From assembly GCA_023393485.1 (NCBI GenBank), contig JAEWLD010000265.1, positions 1 through 6,630 of the forward strand: a stretch of DNA of 6,630 bases, given 5' to 3'. A program made the position numbers and the translations under genes. Position 1 is the first letter of the stretch. Each line of letters begins with the position of its first letter. The notes below the pieces were generated by a model that was not told the DNA's origin, ran no database searches, and saw nothing but the letters and a program-made list of their open reading frames with translations. The DNA comes from Bacteroidota bacterium. Its GTDB lineage: Bacteria; Bacteroidota; Bacteroidia; Flavobacteriales; Flavobacteriaceae. Shown here in pieces: positions 1 through 6,131 of this stretch.

Positions 1-467
1 GATAAGAACAGTGCCGTTCCGCCTGCGTTCGCACCCAAGTCGCCCCAAGATGCGCCCCATCGCTCAGAATAACCGTCGAGCACTTCAACCGCCGATAAGA
101 AAACAAAACCCAAAGTAGATCCGTAAATCAACCGATCTTTTTCACTTACGCCTGCCCAGGCCAATGTCTCATAGCCGAATCGGCCCAGATGATAAGACGA
201 ATAAACGTGGCCGGCTTTGTCCATTTGAAGCCATTCTACGTTGTCATTGTCAAAGTGAAAACCCGATTTTTCATAATCGTCATACCAGACTTGACTCAGC
301 CCGACCAATGCGGCCGCGCCAACTGCCGCTTCAGTGCCGACGACAATATCGCGCCGATTTTTGTCCAGTGTATCGGCCGGTTTCAGGAACTTCTGTACAT
401 TGTTTTGCGCCGGCGCGTGCTGCAAAAACAAACATACAATCGGCAATATGCACAGCCGGAATCCCAT
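1..467 (-). CDS. DUF2279 (YfiM-like) exported protein, C-terminus cut by window edge
   Basis: The frame is open from an ATG at 467-465 to the window edge, giving 155 residues. I translated it by hand. The first ~20 residues (MGFRLCILPIVCLFLQHAPA, then Q) look like a signal peptide. A small, Ala/Gly/Val-rich hydrophobic stretch follows at about residues 41-60. The recognisable core is residues 80-155: an MDKAGHVYSSY segment (D83, K84, H87), then E128, D131-G132, and a GASWGDLGANAGG segment (S140, D143, N147, G149). This pattern matches the DUF2279/YfiM family as I recall it; its biochemical function is not known to me. The start ATG shares one base with the mltG stop (TAATG), so it is probably the last or a late gene of the dapF-GNAT-mltG operon and is translated by coupling. 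An envelope location is inferred from the signal peptide and the mltG neighbour. Family call fairly sure; role unknown. Confidence 0.8.
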   Translation of the reverse strand, partial: MGFRLCILPIVCLFLQHAPAQNNVQKFLKPADTLDKNRRDIVVGTEAAVGAAALVGLSQVWYDDYEKSGFHFDNDNVEWLQMDKAGHVYSSYHLGRFGYETLAWAGVSEKDRLIYGSTLGFVFLSAVEVLDGYSERWGASWGDLGANAGGTALFL

Positions 468-1507
468 TATCGCGTGATTCCTTGCGCGCTGACCCAGGCG
501 ACATATTTCCGGCGATTGGCCTCGTGTTGTGCGGCAGTGACCGCAAATTCGTGATATCCGAAATTCGTCACACTCGCGCAAAAGTAAATGTAGTTGTGAT
601 GTTCAGGATTAAGTACGGCATCTATGGCTGAAATGTCAGGCATCGCGATCGGGCCAGGCGGCAATCCTTCATACATATAGGTATTGTATGGCGAATCGGT
701 TTGAAGGTCTTTATTGAGCACGCGCTTGATGACGAGCGAAAAATCATCGGCTTTCTTCTTCATCGCGTAAATCACCGTCGGGTCGGCTTCGAGTTTCATG
801 CCTTTGCTTAGACGATTGAGATAAACCCCGGCCACGCGCGGACGTTCGTCTATCTTAACCGTTTCTTTATGGACGATTGATGCGAGAATATAAACCTGAA
901 TTGGCGTCAAACCCAGCTTTTCGGCTTTGGCCTTTCTTTCATCGTTCCAAAACTTGCGATATTCCCTGGCCATGCGGTCGCGAAATTTCTCTGCCGAGAT
1001 ATTCCAGAAAAACTCATACGAATTCGGAATGTACATGCAAAGTGCATTGTCGTGGTCAAACCCGTTTTCTTTCAGGAAGCTTTCGTCGGTGAAGGTTTCC
1101 ATCAGTTTTAAGCTGTCCGGTTCAAGCTGCGATGCGATCCGGCCGGCAAAATCCTCCATTCTTTCCTGATTGTTGAAAGCGAGTTGTACCGGAATGTTGT
1201 GACGAAGCGCGTTGATCAAGTCGTTTGAATTCATTCCTTTTTTCAAAAGGAAACGTCCCGCTTTGATGTTGGTCGGGTATGATTTCTTGGCGGCGACATT
1301 TTCAAAACGTTCCATATCTTCAACATAAGTCGTCATGATGTTTTTGACATCGTCAAATGTCGCATCGGTCGGAATGTGGACGTAAACTTCTTTTTCGTTG
1401 AATTTGGTGTTACCGGCAAAAATCTGCCTGTACATGATATAGCCATAAATGATCAGTCCGGCGGCAACGATGGTGGAAACGATGCCGATAATTTTCTTTA
1501 AGTTCAA
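467..1507 (-). CDS. mltG: Endolytic murein transglycosylase MltG (YceG-like)
   Basis: This 346-residue protein cleaves nascent peptidoglycan strands within the glycan chain and so acts as a chain terminator at the inner membrane. One N-terminal membrane anchor lies at residues 6-25 (IIGIVSTIVAAGLIIYGYIM), with the rest outside. A LysM-like region follows at about 40-105. The YceG catalytic core spans about 110-340: LASIVHKET with the presumed catalytic Glu at 215 (equivalent to E. coli E218), VAGVYLNRL (226-233), a LEADPTVIYAM stretch (239-249), a DSPYNTY...GLPPGPIAMP stretch (271-290), and GYHEFAVT (317-324). Length is normal for the family. The start is TTG at 1507-1505, overlapping the TGA of the acetyltransferase gene (TTGA). 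The first in-frame ATG (residue 25) would remove the membrane anchor, so TTG is preferred. The stop overlaps the DUF2279 start by one base. Family assignment is secure. Confidence 0.95.
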   Translation of the reverse strand: MNLKKIIGIVSTIVAAGLIIYGYIMYRQIFAGNTKFNEKEVYVHIPTDATFDDVKNIMTTYVEDMERFENVAAKKSYPTNIKAGRFLLKKGMNSNDLINALRHNIPVQLAFNNQERMEDFAGRIASQLEPDSLKLMETFTDESFLKENGFDHDNALCMYIPNSYEFFWNISAEKFRDRMAREYRKFWNDERKAKAEKLGLTPIQVYILASIVHKETVKIDERPRVAGVYLNRLSKGMKLEADPTVIYAMKKKADDFSLVIKRVLNKDLQTDSPYNTYMYEGLPPGPIAMPDISAIDAVLNPEHHNYIYFCASVTNFGYHEFAVTAAQHEANRRKYVAWVSAQGITR

Positions 1508-2043
1508 TTTTGTGCTGTTTGATTGATGAGCTGGAACATGGCTTCGTCATTGTATTTTCCCGCCAAAAGATTCCAGTGTTTTTTTATTCCGATTTTTTCG
1601 AAGCCAAATTTAGTAAAAAGGGCTATACTCGGCGTATTCTCTACGTCGATATTTGCAAAAACCTGATGGAGTTCGAGCCTGTTGAATGCATAATCGATCA
1701 GAAGTTCCAATGCCTCACTTCCGATGCCTTGGCCGCGGTCTGCAGATTGCCTGATGACGATGCCAATGCCGGCGCGCCTGTTCCGGGGGTCGAAATCAAA
1801 CAAATCGATTAGCCCGATTGCACGAAAATCCTTTTCCCGGCAAATCGCCAGACGAAGCTGTTTGGCCTCATAAATGTCTTGTTGCGCATTTTCGAGATAC
1901 CGCTTGATCAGGTATTTGCTATACGGCGTTTGGGTGTTTGAGACTTCCCAAATAGATTCGTCGTTTTCAACCGCATGCAGGAATTCAAGATCGTCGGGCT
2001 CAAGCGCGCGCAGTAAAATGTTCTTTCCTTTAAGCGTAATCAT
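1504..2043 (-). CDS. GNAT-family N-acetyltransferase (RimJ/RimL/SpeG-like)
   Basis: This 179-residue single-domain protein transfers an acetyl group from acetyl-CoA to an amine; the substrate cannot be told from sequence. It opens with a typical LRALEPDDLEFLHAVEND segment (residues 11-28). A beta-strand region follows (AIGLIDLFDFD, 75-85), then RRAGIGIVI (89-97). The acetyl-CoA pyrophosphate-binding loop is RGQGIG (103-108), matching R/Q-x-x-G-x-G/A. The C-terminal part, HQVFANIDVENTPSIALFTKFGFEKIG (126-152), is the usual GNAT motif B with a conserved Asn-x-x-S-I. The layout is closest to the cytosolic RimJ/RimL/SpeG class, so ribosomal-protein N-termini or polyamines are candidate substrates, but this is inference. 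Its ATG overlaps the dapF TGA (ATGA at 2043-2040), and its own TGA overlaps the mltG TTG start, so it sits in the middle of a tightly coupled operon. Its role beside two peptidoglycan genes is unclear. Confidence 0.9.
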   Translation of the reverse strand: MITLKGKNILLRALEPDDLEFLHAVENDESIWEVSNTQTPYSKYLIKRYLENAQQDIYEAKQLRLAICREKDFRAIGLIDLFDFDPRNRRAGIGIVIRQSADRGQGIGSEALELLIDYAFNRLELHQVFANIDVENTPSIALFTKFGFEKIGIKKHWNLLAGKYNDEAMFQLINQTAQN

Positions 2044-2822
2044 ATTGAGATTTTCCCTTTAAATACAAACTCGGCCGGACCGGTGAGATAAACTTTTGAA
2101 TATTTGCCGTGGTTTGCTTCAAATGATACATCGAGCGCGCCGCCTTCAACGTTCAACGTGACTTTTTCGGATTTTGTCTTGCCGAGATAATGCACGGCGA
2201 TCGCGACTGCAGTAACGCCGGTTCCGCATGACAGGGTTTCGTCTTCAACGCCGCGCTCGTAAGTGCGGACCGAGAATTTCCCGTCGGCTGTCTGATTGAC
2301 GAAATTCACATTGCTGCCGGTTTTTCCGTACAAGCCGCCGTAGCGGATTTTCGCACCGAGTTCGGTTACATTTACCTGGCGGAGGTCTTCAACAAATTCA
2401 ACGTGATGCGGCTAACCGGTGTCGAGAAAAATATAGCCGTTGCCGGTTTTGATATGGTCGACGTCTTTCATGTGAAGCGAAACGATGCCGTCAGGGTCAA
2501 TGGTTGCATCATGCATGCCGTCCGAAGCGACGAACCTTGCCGAACGGCCAATCAGCCCGAGCGCCTTTGCAAAAGCGACGATACAACGCCCGCCGTTGCC
2601 GCACATCGAACTCGTGTTGCCGTCAGAATTGTAATAGACCATCGAGAAATCTGACTTTTCGTCATTTTCGAGCAATATCAAACCGTCGGCGCCGATGCCA
2701 AAACGTCGGTCACACAGTCGGGCAACCAGGTTGGTATCATCCTTGGGGAAAACGAGATCGCGGTTGTCGATCATGACAAAGTCGTTGCCTGTTCCCTGGT
2801 ATTTGTAAAACGCTGTTTCCAT
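2040..2822 (-). pseudogene. dapF: Diaminopimelate epimerase DapF, interrupted by an in-frame TAG stop
   Basis: DapF interconverts LL- and meso-diaminopimelate, the last step before peptidoglycan precursors and lysine. Read through, the gene gives about 260 codons, a normal length. Residues 1-136 contain YKYQGTGNDFVMIDNR (6-21), RFGIGADGLILLE (40-52), YYNSDG (63-68) and SSMCGNGGRC with the first catalytic Cys (C74). Codon 137 (2414-2412) is TAG, exactly after LDTG and before PHHVEF, where relatives as I remember them have Ser (GSPHH). The same frame then continues without a break through GGLYGKTGSNVNFV (about 162-175) and ETLSCGTGVTAVA, which carries the second catalytic Cys (C199). A product ending at 136 would lack that Cys and the second half-fold and should be inactive. 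The start at 2822 is chosen because the family begins just before FYKYQGTGNDF and because a promoter overlaps the longer possible start at 2870. Base-call error, real nonsense mutation and suppression all remain possible. Confidence 0.88.
2412..2414 (-). other. Premature in-frame TAG codon within dapF
   Basis: The minus-strand codons here read GAC ACC GGT TAG CCG CAT CAC GTT, that is D-T-G-stop-P-H-H-V. The two open segments lie in the same frame: their ends at 2870 and 2333 differ by 537 bases, a multiple of three. One base change from TCG (Ser) gives TAG. The six genes in the window with visible stops all end in TAA or TGA (mltG, deg and permease TAA; GNAT, dapF and gap TGA), so this is the only TAG in a gene frame. 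Confidence 0.95.
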
Positions 2823-2827
2823 CGTTG

Positions 2828-2855
2828 CAAAAGTAGGGATAAAATTTAAACGCAA
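2828..2855 (-). promoter_or_regulatory. Bacteroidota-type promoter for the dapF operon
   Basis: On the minus strand a -7 element TACTTTTG (2835-2828) matches TAnnTTTG exactly. A TTG -33 element (2855-2853) lies 17 bases upstream. The -7 element ends only 5 bases before the dapF ATG (2822-2820), so transcription should begin at or within a few bases of the start codon. This would make a leaderless or nearly leaderless mRNA. It also argues against the alternative longer start at 2870. The call rests on motif match and spacing only. Confidence 0.7.
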
Positions 2856-2861
2856 TGCTTT

Positions 2862-2879
2862 GTTAAACACGCGTTAAAC
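2862..2879. repeat. Short direct repeat GTTAAAC, 11-bp period, in the divergent promoter region
   Basis: GTTAAAC occurs at 2862-2868 and again at 2873-2879, separated by ACGC. The 11-bp period puts both copies on about the same face of the helix, between the dapF and deg promoters. This could be a binding site for a regulator, or chance in AT-rich DNA. The repeat itself is certain; its function is not. Confidence 0.4.
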
Positions 2880-2896
2880 CGCATTTCACCGAAAAA

Positions 2897-2904
2897 TATT
2901 CTTG
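2897..2904 (+). promoter_or_regulatory. Possible -7 element for the deg gene
   Basis: TATTCTTG matches the Bacteroidota TAnnTTTG consensus at all but one position. It would put the transcript start near 2909, leaving a leader of about 35-40 bases before the ATG at 2946. No good TTG or TTTG -33 element stands at the right distance upstream. A second imperfect candidate, TACGTTCG, lies at 2913-2920. Low confidence. Confidence 0.3.
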
Positions 2905-2945
2905 CATATTTTTACGTTCGTTAATTCAATTTAATGCAAAAGACC

Positions 2946-4337
2946 ATGAAAAAATTTTCTAGCTTATTGGCAGTGTCATTGCTCAGCGGCGCCATGACTT
3001 TGGGCGGCTACAAGTTATTTGTTGAAAATGACGGGAACAAAAAATCAATCGTTACCGATGCTCCGGCATCAAATTATACCCGAACGGTTTCGCTCGGCGC
3101 TGAAAACATTGACTTCACTGCCGCCGCGGACAGGGCGGTTCATTACGTCGTGCACGTAAAAAATGTTTCCTACCGGACAGTGACCAACCCGATGCTTGAG
3201 TTTTTCTACGGCTATCGCGGCACACAACAGCAGGAACAAGTTGGAACGGGCTCAGGTGTCATCATTTCTGAGGACGGTTATATCGTGACCAATAACCATG
3301 TGGTAAAAGATGCGTCTGACCTCGAAGTTACGCTCAACAACAGGAAAGTCTACAAGGCCAAAGTGATCGGCACCGATTCCAAAATGGACATTGCCCTTCT
3401 GAAAATCGATGCGGATGAAAAACTTCCATATACGTCGTTCGCCAATTCAGACAATGTAAAAGTCGGCGAATGGGTTTTGGCGGTCGGAAATCCGTATAAT
3501 CTCAATTCGACGGTTACAGCAGGTATTGTTTCGGCCAAAGCGCGTACAATCGGCGAAAACAGCATTCAATCATTTATCCAGACCGACGCGGCAGTCAACC
3601 CCGGCAACTCGGGCGGCGCACTAGTCAATACAAATGGTGAACTGATTGGTATCAATACGATGATTTCGTCAATGACCGGATCTTACGTAGGCTATTCTTT
3701 CGCGGTTCCGTCAAACGTGACCAAAAAAATCATCGAGGACATCATGGAATTTGGCAATGTCCAACGAGGCATTCTCGGGGTCGAAGGCGGCGAGCTCAAC
3801 GCAGCTGCTTCAAAAGAACTCGGAATTTCAGATACGGACGGATTTTACGTCAACCGCGTCAATAAAGGCTCGGGCGCCGAAAAATCGGGCTTGAAAAAAG
3901 GCGATATCATCGTCAAACTTGACAACAGCACGGTTACTTCGTATTCAGACATCCAAAACGTATTGAATACCAAACGCCCGAATGACAAGGTGAACGTAAC
4001 CTTCAAACGCAACGGCAAGTTGATGAATGTGCCTGTCGCACTCAGTAAAAATGATACGTTCTCAACCGAGATCAAGGGCTTGCAACTTGAAAACATCGAT
4101 GCAACGGACAAGCGTACTTTTGGCATAAACTACGGCGTGAAGATCAGCGAAGTCCACAATGAACGGCTTTCGCAATATGCCGATGACCTTGAAGGCGGCA
4201 TCATCCTGTCAATCGGAAACGTTAAGGCGACCGATGTTGAAACCGTATCAAAAACACTTGAAAGTATTGGCGAAGATCAGACAGTCCAGGTGGACATGAT
4301 TACCCGCGGAGGCCAACGACTGCGGCTGCTGCTTTAA
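2946..4337 (+). CDS. Deg/HtrA-family periplasmic serine protease with two PDZ domains
   Basis: This protease/chaperone degrades misfolded envelope proteins (MEROPS S1C). With the ATG at 2946 it has 463 residues. An in-frame ATG four codons upstream (2934) is possible, but MKKFSSLLAVSLLSGAMTLG begins like a proper signal peptide or anchor. The trypsin-like domain (about 55-265) has the full triad: H118 in TNNHVV, D148 in MDIALLKI and S222 in NPGNSGGAL. PDZ1 spans about 275-370 (RGILGVEGGELN... SGLKKGDIIVKLDN). A weaker, shorter PDZ2 runs from about 377 to the C-terminus (GGIILSIGNVKATDV... QVDMITRGGQRL). Protein length and two-PDZ layout fit flavobacterial Deg proteases. The gene is divergent from the dapF operon and ends in its own terminator, so it is probably monocistronic. 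It could be named degP, degQ or htrA; sequence alone does not decide. Stress induction is usual for the family, but I see no recognisable operator. Confidence 0.95.
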   Translation: MKKFSSLLAVSLLSGAMTLGGYKLFVENDGNKKSIVTDAPASNYTRTVSLGAENIDFTAAADRAVHYVVHVKNVSYRTVTNPMLEFFYGYRGTQQQEQVGTGSGVIISEDGYIVTNNHVVKDASDLEVTLNNRKVYKAKVIGTDSKMDIALLKIDADEKLPYTSFANSDNVKVGEWVLAVGNPYNLNSTVTAGIVSAKARTIGENSIQSFIQTDAAVNPGNSGGALVNTNGELIGINTMISSMTGSYVGYSFAVPSNVTKKIIEDIMEFGNVQRGILGVEGGELNAAASKELGISDTDGFYVNRVNKGSGAEKSGLKKGDIIVKLDNSTVTSYSDIQNVLNTKRPNDKVNVTFKRNGKLMNVPVALSKNDTFSTEIKGLQLENIDATDKRTFGINYGVKISEVHNERLSQYADDLEGGIILSIGNVKATDVETVSKTLESIGEDQTVQVDMITRGGQRLRLLL

Positions 4338-4340
4338 CAA

Positions 4341-4384
4341 TAAAAAAAGTAAGGCCTGTTCGGATGAACGGGCTTTTATTTTTT
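4341..4384 (+). terminator. Rho-independent terminator downstream of deg
   Basis: An 8-bp stem, GCCTGTTC (4354-4361) with GAACGGGC (4366-4373), contains one G-U pair and closes a GGAT loop. It is followed by TTTTATTTTTT (4374-4384). The A-run at 4341-4348 could pair with the T-run and extend the stem. The hairpin begins 16 bases after the deg TAA. Confidence 0.85.
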
Positions 4385-4386
4385 GG

Positions 4387-4581
4387 ATGGTTTTACCGTA
4401 ACGGTGATATCCGAGAAATACCGATCTTACCTTCAGGGAAGGGGCCGGTTTCAACCCTTACGAAATCCTCCACAAATCCGCATACGGCAAAACCACACAT
4501 TTTATTAAATCCGCAAGTTGGGTTTGCGGGTAATCGGCCGCGTCTTTTAACAAATAGCACCGAAAAATTTAGGCTTAATTG
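4387..4581. other. Intergenic region without a supported gene
   Basis: Between the deg terminator and the gap promoter I find no convincing gene. A 79-codon minus-strand frame (4632-4393) has no recognisable domain, and its start would lie inside the gap promoter region. Visible structure: an 11-bp interrupted palindrome ACCGT-A-ACGGT at 4395-4405; a small CCTTC/GAAGG hairpin near 4430-4442; and a 6-bp hairpin, CCGCAA (4511-4516) with TTGCGG (4524-4529), with a 7-base loop. None is followed by a strong T-tract. A small RNA or a decayed gene cannot be excluded. Confidence 0.5.
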
Positions 4582-4612
4582 TTTACGAAAACGTTTGAAA
4601 TCTGTACTTTTG
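4582..4612 (+). promoter_or_regulatory. Bacteroidota-type promoter for gap
   Basis: TACTTTTG (4605-4612) matches the TAnnTTTG -7 consensus and is identical to the dapF element. Nineteen bases upstream is TTTA (4582-4585), a weak form of the TTTG -33 element. The transcript would start around 4616-4619, leaving a leader of about 30 bases before the ATG at 4647. The leader is A-rich with no Shine-Dalgarno sequence, as is common in this phylum. Confidence 0.7.
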
Positions 4613-4639
4613 CACGAGTTTAAAACTAACAAACGTTTT
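4588..4639. promoter_or_regulatory. Inverted pair of AAACGTTT-centred 10-mers flanking the gap -7 element
   Basis: AAAACGTTTG (4588-4597) and CAAACGTTTT (4630-4639) are exact reverse complements. Each is nearly palindromic around a central CG. Their centres are 42 bp apart, about four helical turns. One copy lies between the -33 and -7 elements and the other in the leader. A CG-centred palindrome of this sort resembles LacI-family operators. The repeat is directly visible; its operator role is inferred. Confidence 0.45.
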
Positions 4640-4646
4640 TAATCCC

Positions 4647-6089
4647 ATGAGCAACACACTATTGTACGAAAAGGAAATCACCAAGCAGGCGGACCGTCGC
4701 CGGGCATGCGTTGAATTGATCAAAATCATCAGCGATTTGTGGTATGACAAATCAATCGAAATGGTATTGTTTCGCAACCAATTGATCAACCGGACGGTCA
4801 GCGATATCATCAACCTGCATGAATATGCGGGCGAATTTGTCGGGAAGCCGATTTCTATTTTCGATTCGGTTGAGATTGCAAAAGCCATTTTGTCTTCTGA
4901 TTTGCCGCCTGCGAAACTCGATTTAGGCAGGTTGACCTACGAATTCAGCACCGGAAACTACAGCGACGCGCGTCGGTTTGTACTTGACAAACTTGCCGAT
5001 GCCAAAGACTTCAAAAACAACCAGCCAAAAGATGTTGTGTTGTATGGCTTTGGACGTATCGGCCGATTGCTCGCACGCGAACTGATGTCAAAAACGGGCA
5101 AAGGCACGCAATTGCGTCTTCGTGCGATTGTGACACGCGATAAAAACGACGCCGTGTCATTGGAAAAACGCGCTTCTTTGCTGCGTTATGACTCGATTCA
5201 CGGCGATTTTGAAGGTTCGGTCGTTGCCGATGTCGAGAATCAGGCGTTGATCATCAACGGGACAACAGTCCATATCATTACCGCGAGTGCGCCTGAAGAT
5301 ATCGACTATACGAAATATGGCTTTGACAATGCGCTCGTCATTGACAACACCGGTGCTTTTACAACCAAAGAAGCGCTTGAAAGGCATTTGACTTCAAAAG
5401 GTGTTGATAAAGTTTTGTTGACTGCGCCGGGCAAAGGTGTCCCGAACATCGTTCACGGCGTCAACCAAACTGAGTACAACCCAGATGAGGTAAGCATTTT
5501 CTCCGCTGCATCATGTACTACCAATGCCATTACGCCAATCCTCAAAGCCGTTGAAGATACGCTCGGTGTTGACAAAGGCCATTTGGAAACCATCCACGCC
5601 TATACCAATGACCAGAATTTGGTAGACAACATGCACAAGAAATACCGCCGTGGCCGTGCTGCAGCGCTCAATATGGTCATCACTGAAACCGGTGCGGGAA
5701 GCGCAGTCGCAAAAGCGTTGCCTTCGTTGGCAGGAAAACTGACTTCGAATGCGATCCGCGTTCCTGTGCCAAACGGCTCACTCGTAGTTTTGAACCTCGA
5801 AGTCGGCAAGGAAACGTCAGTTGAGGAAGTCAACAAAATCATGAAGAAATACGCGCTTGAAGGCGATTTGGTCGAGCAAATCAAGTATTCACTGAACAAC
5901 GAGCTCGTGTCTTCGGACATCGTCGGCACTTCTGCACCGGCGATTTACGACAGCAACGCCACAATTGTGTCAGCCGACGGGAAAAACATCGTGATGTACG
6001 TTTGGTATGACAATGAATACGGCTATAGCCATCAGGTAATCCGCTTGGCAAAATACATCGCTAAAGTGAGAAGATATACTTACTATTGA
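4647..6089 (+). CDS. gap: Long-form glyceraldehyde-3-phosphate dehydrogenase with N-terminal extension
   Basis: This enzyme oxidatively phosphorylates glyceraldehyde-3-phosphate to 1,3-bisphosphoglycerate, or runs the reverse in gluconeogenesis. It has 480 residues against about 335 for the classical enzyme. Residues 1-125 are an extra, mostly helical N-terminal region. The Rossmann motif is YGFGRIGR (133-140). The catalytic site is SAASCTTN with C290 and H317 (ETIHAYTND), spaced 27 residues apart as in the classical enzyme. RVPVPNGSLV (371-380) and WYDNEYGYSHQV (453-464) are the usual C-terminal signatures. The classical Asp32 (AIND) aligns with Thr163 (AIVT, followed by Arg164), and Pro188 aligns with Ile345. 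Both residues favour NAD, so NADP use is suggested, by inference. The ATG at 4647 fits the promoter about 30 bases upstream. The gene stands alone between its own promoter and terminator. Long GAPDHs of this type are known in Bacteroidota and Vibrio, so the extension is not a local fusion. Confidence 0.95.
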   Translation: MSNTLLYEKEITKQADRRRACVELIKIISDLWYDKSIEMVLFRNQLINRTVSDIINLHEYAGEFVGKPISIFDSVEIAKAILSSDLPPAKLDLGRLTYEFSTGNYSDARRFVLDKLADAKDFKNNQPKDVVLYGFGRIGRLLARELMSKTGKGTQLRLRAIVTRDKNDAVSLEKRASLLRYDSIHGDFEGSVVADVENQALIINGTTVHIITASAPEDIDYTKYGFDNALVIDNTGAFTTKEALERHLTSKGVDKVLLTAPGKGVPNIVHGVNQTEYNPDEVSIFSAASCTTNAITPILKAVEDTLGVDKGHLETIHAYTNDQNLVDNMHKKYRRGRAAALNMVITETGAGSAVAKALPSLAGKLTSNAIRVPVPNGSLVVLNLEVGKETSVEEVNKIMKKYALEGDLVEQIKYSLNNELVSSDIVGTSAPAIYDSNATIVSADGKNIVMYVWYDNEYGYSHQVIRLAKYIAKVRRYTYY

Positions 6090-6100
6090 TAAGAAAGACC

Positions 6101-6114
6101 GCCTGGCAACAGGC
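6101..6114 (+). terminator. Small GCAA-loop hairpin directly after gap
   Basis: GCCTG (6101-6105) pairs with CAGGC (6110-6114) around a GCAA tetraloop of the stable GNRA type. It lies 12 bases after the gap stop and is followed by a weak T-run (6120-6124). It may be a 3'-end stabiliser or an auxiliary terminator ahead of the stronger hairpin downstream. Confidence 0.45.
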
Positions 6115-6131
6115 AGAATCTTTTATACAAC

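Noticed and set aside
164..631. Plus-strand 155-codon frame (and the overlapping 189-554 frame)
   Set aside because: Both lie antisense to the DUF2279 gene and the end of mltG, and their translations are low-complexity in the way shadow frames are.
2334..2411. Frameshift in dapF
   Set aside because: The two open parts are in the same frame and the intervening 26 codons translate to plausible DapF sequence (PHHVEFVEDLRQVN...), so only a stop substitution is needed.
2412..2414. TAG as a pyrrolysine codon
   Set aside because: DapF has no reason to use pyrrolysine at a Ser position, and nothing in the window hints at the machinery; mutation or error is simpler.
2823..2870. Longer dapF start at 2870 adding 16 residues
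   Set aside because: The extension has no family counterpart, and the TACTTTTG promoter element lies inside it, so the ATG at 2822 is the better start.
4393..4632. Minus-strand 79-codon frame as a gene
   Set aside because: No recognisable domain, no promoter or ribosome-binding context, and its start would overlap the gap promoter.
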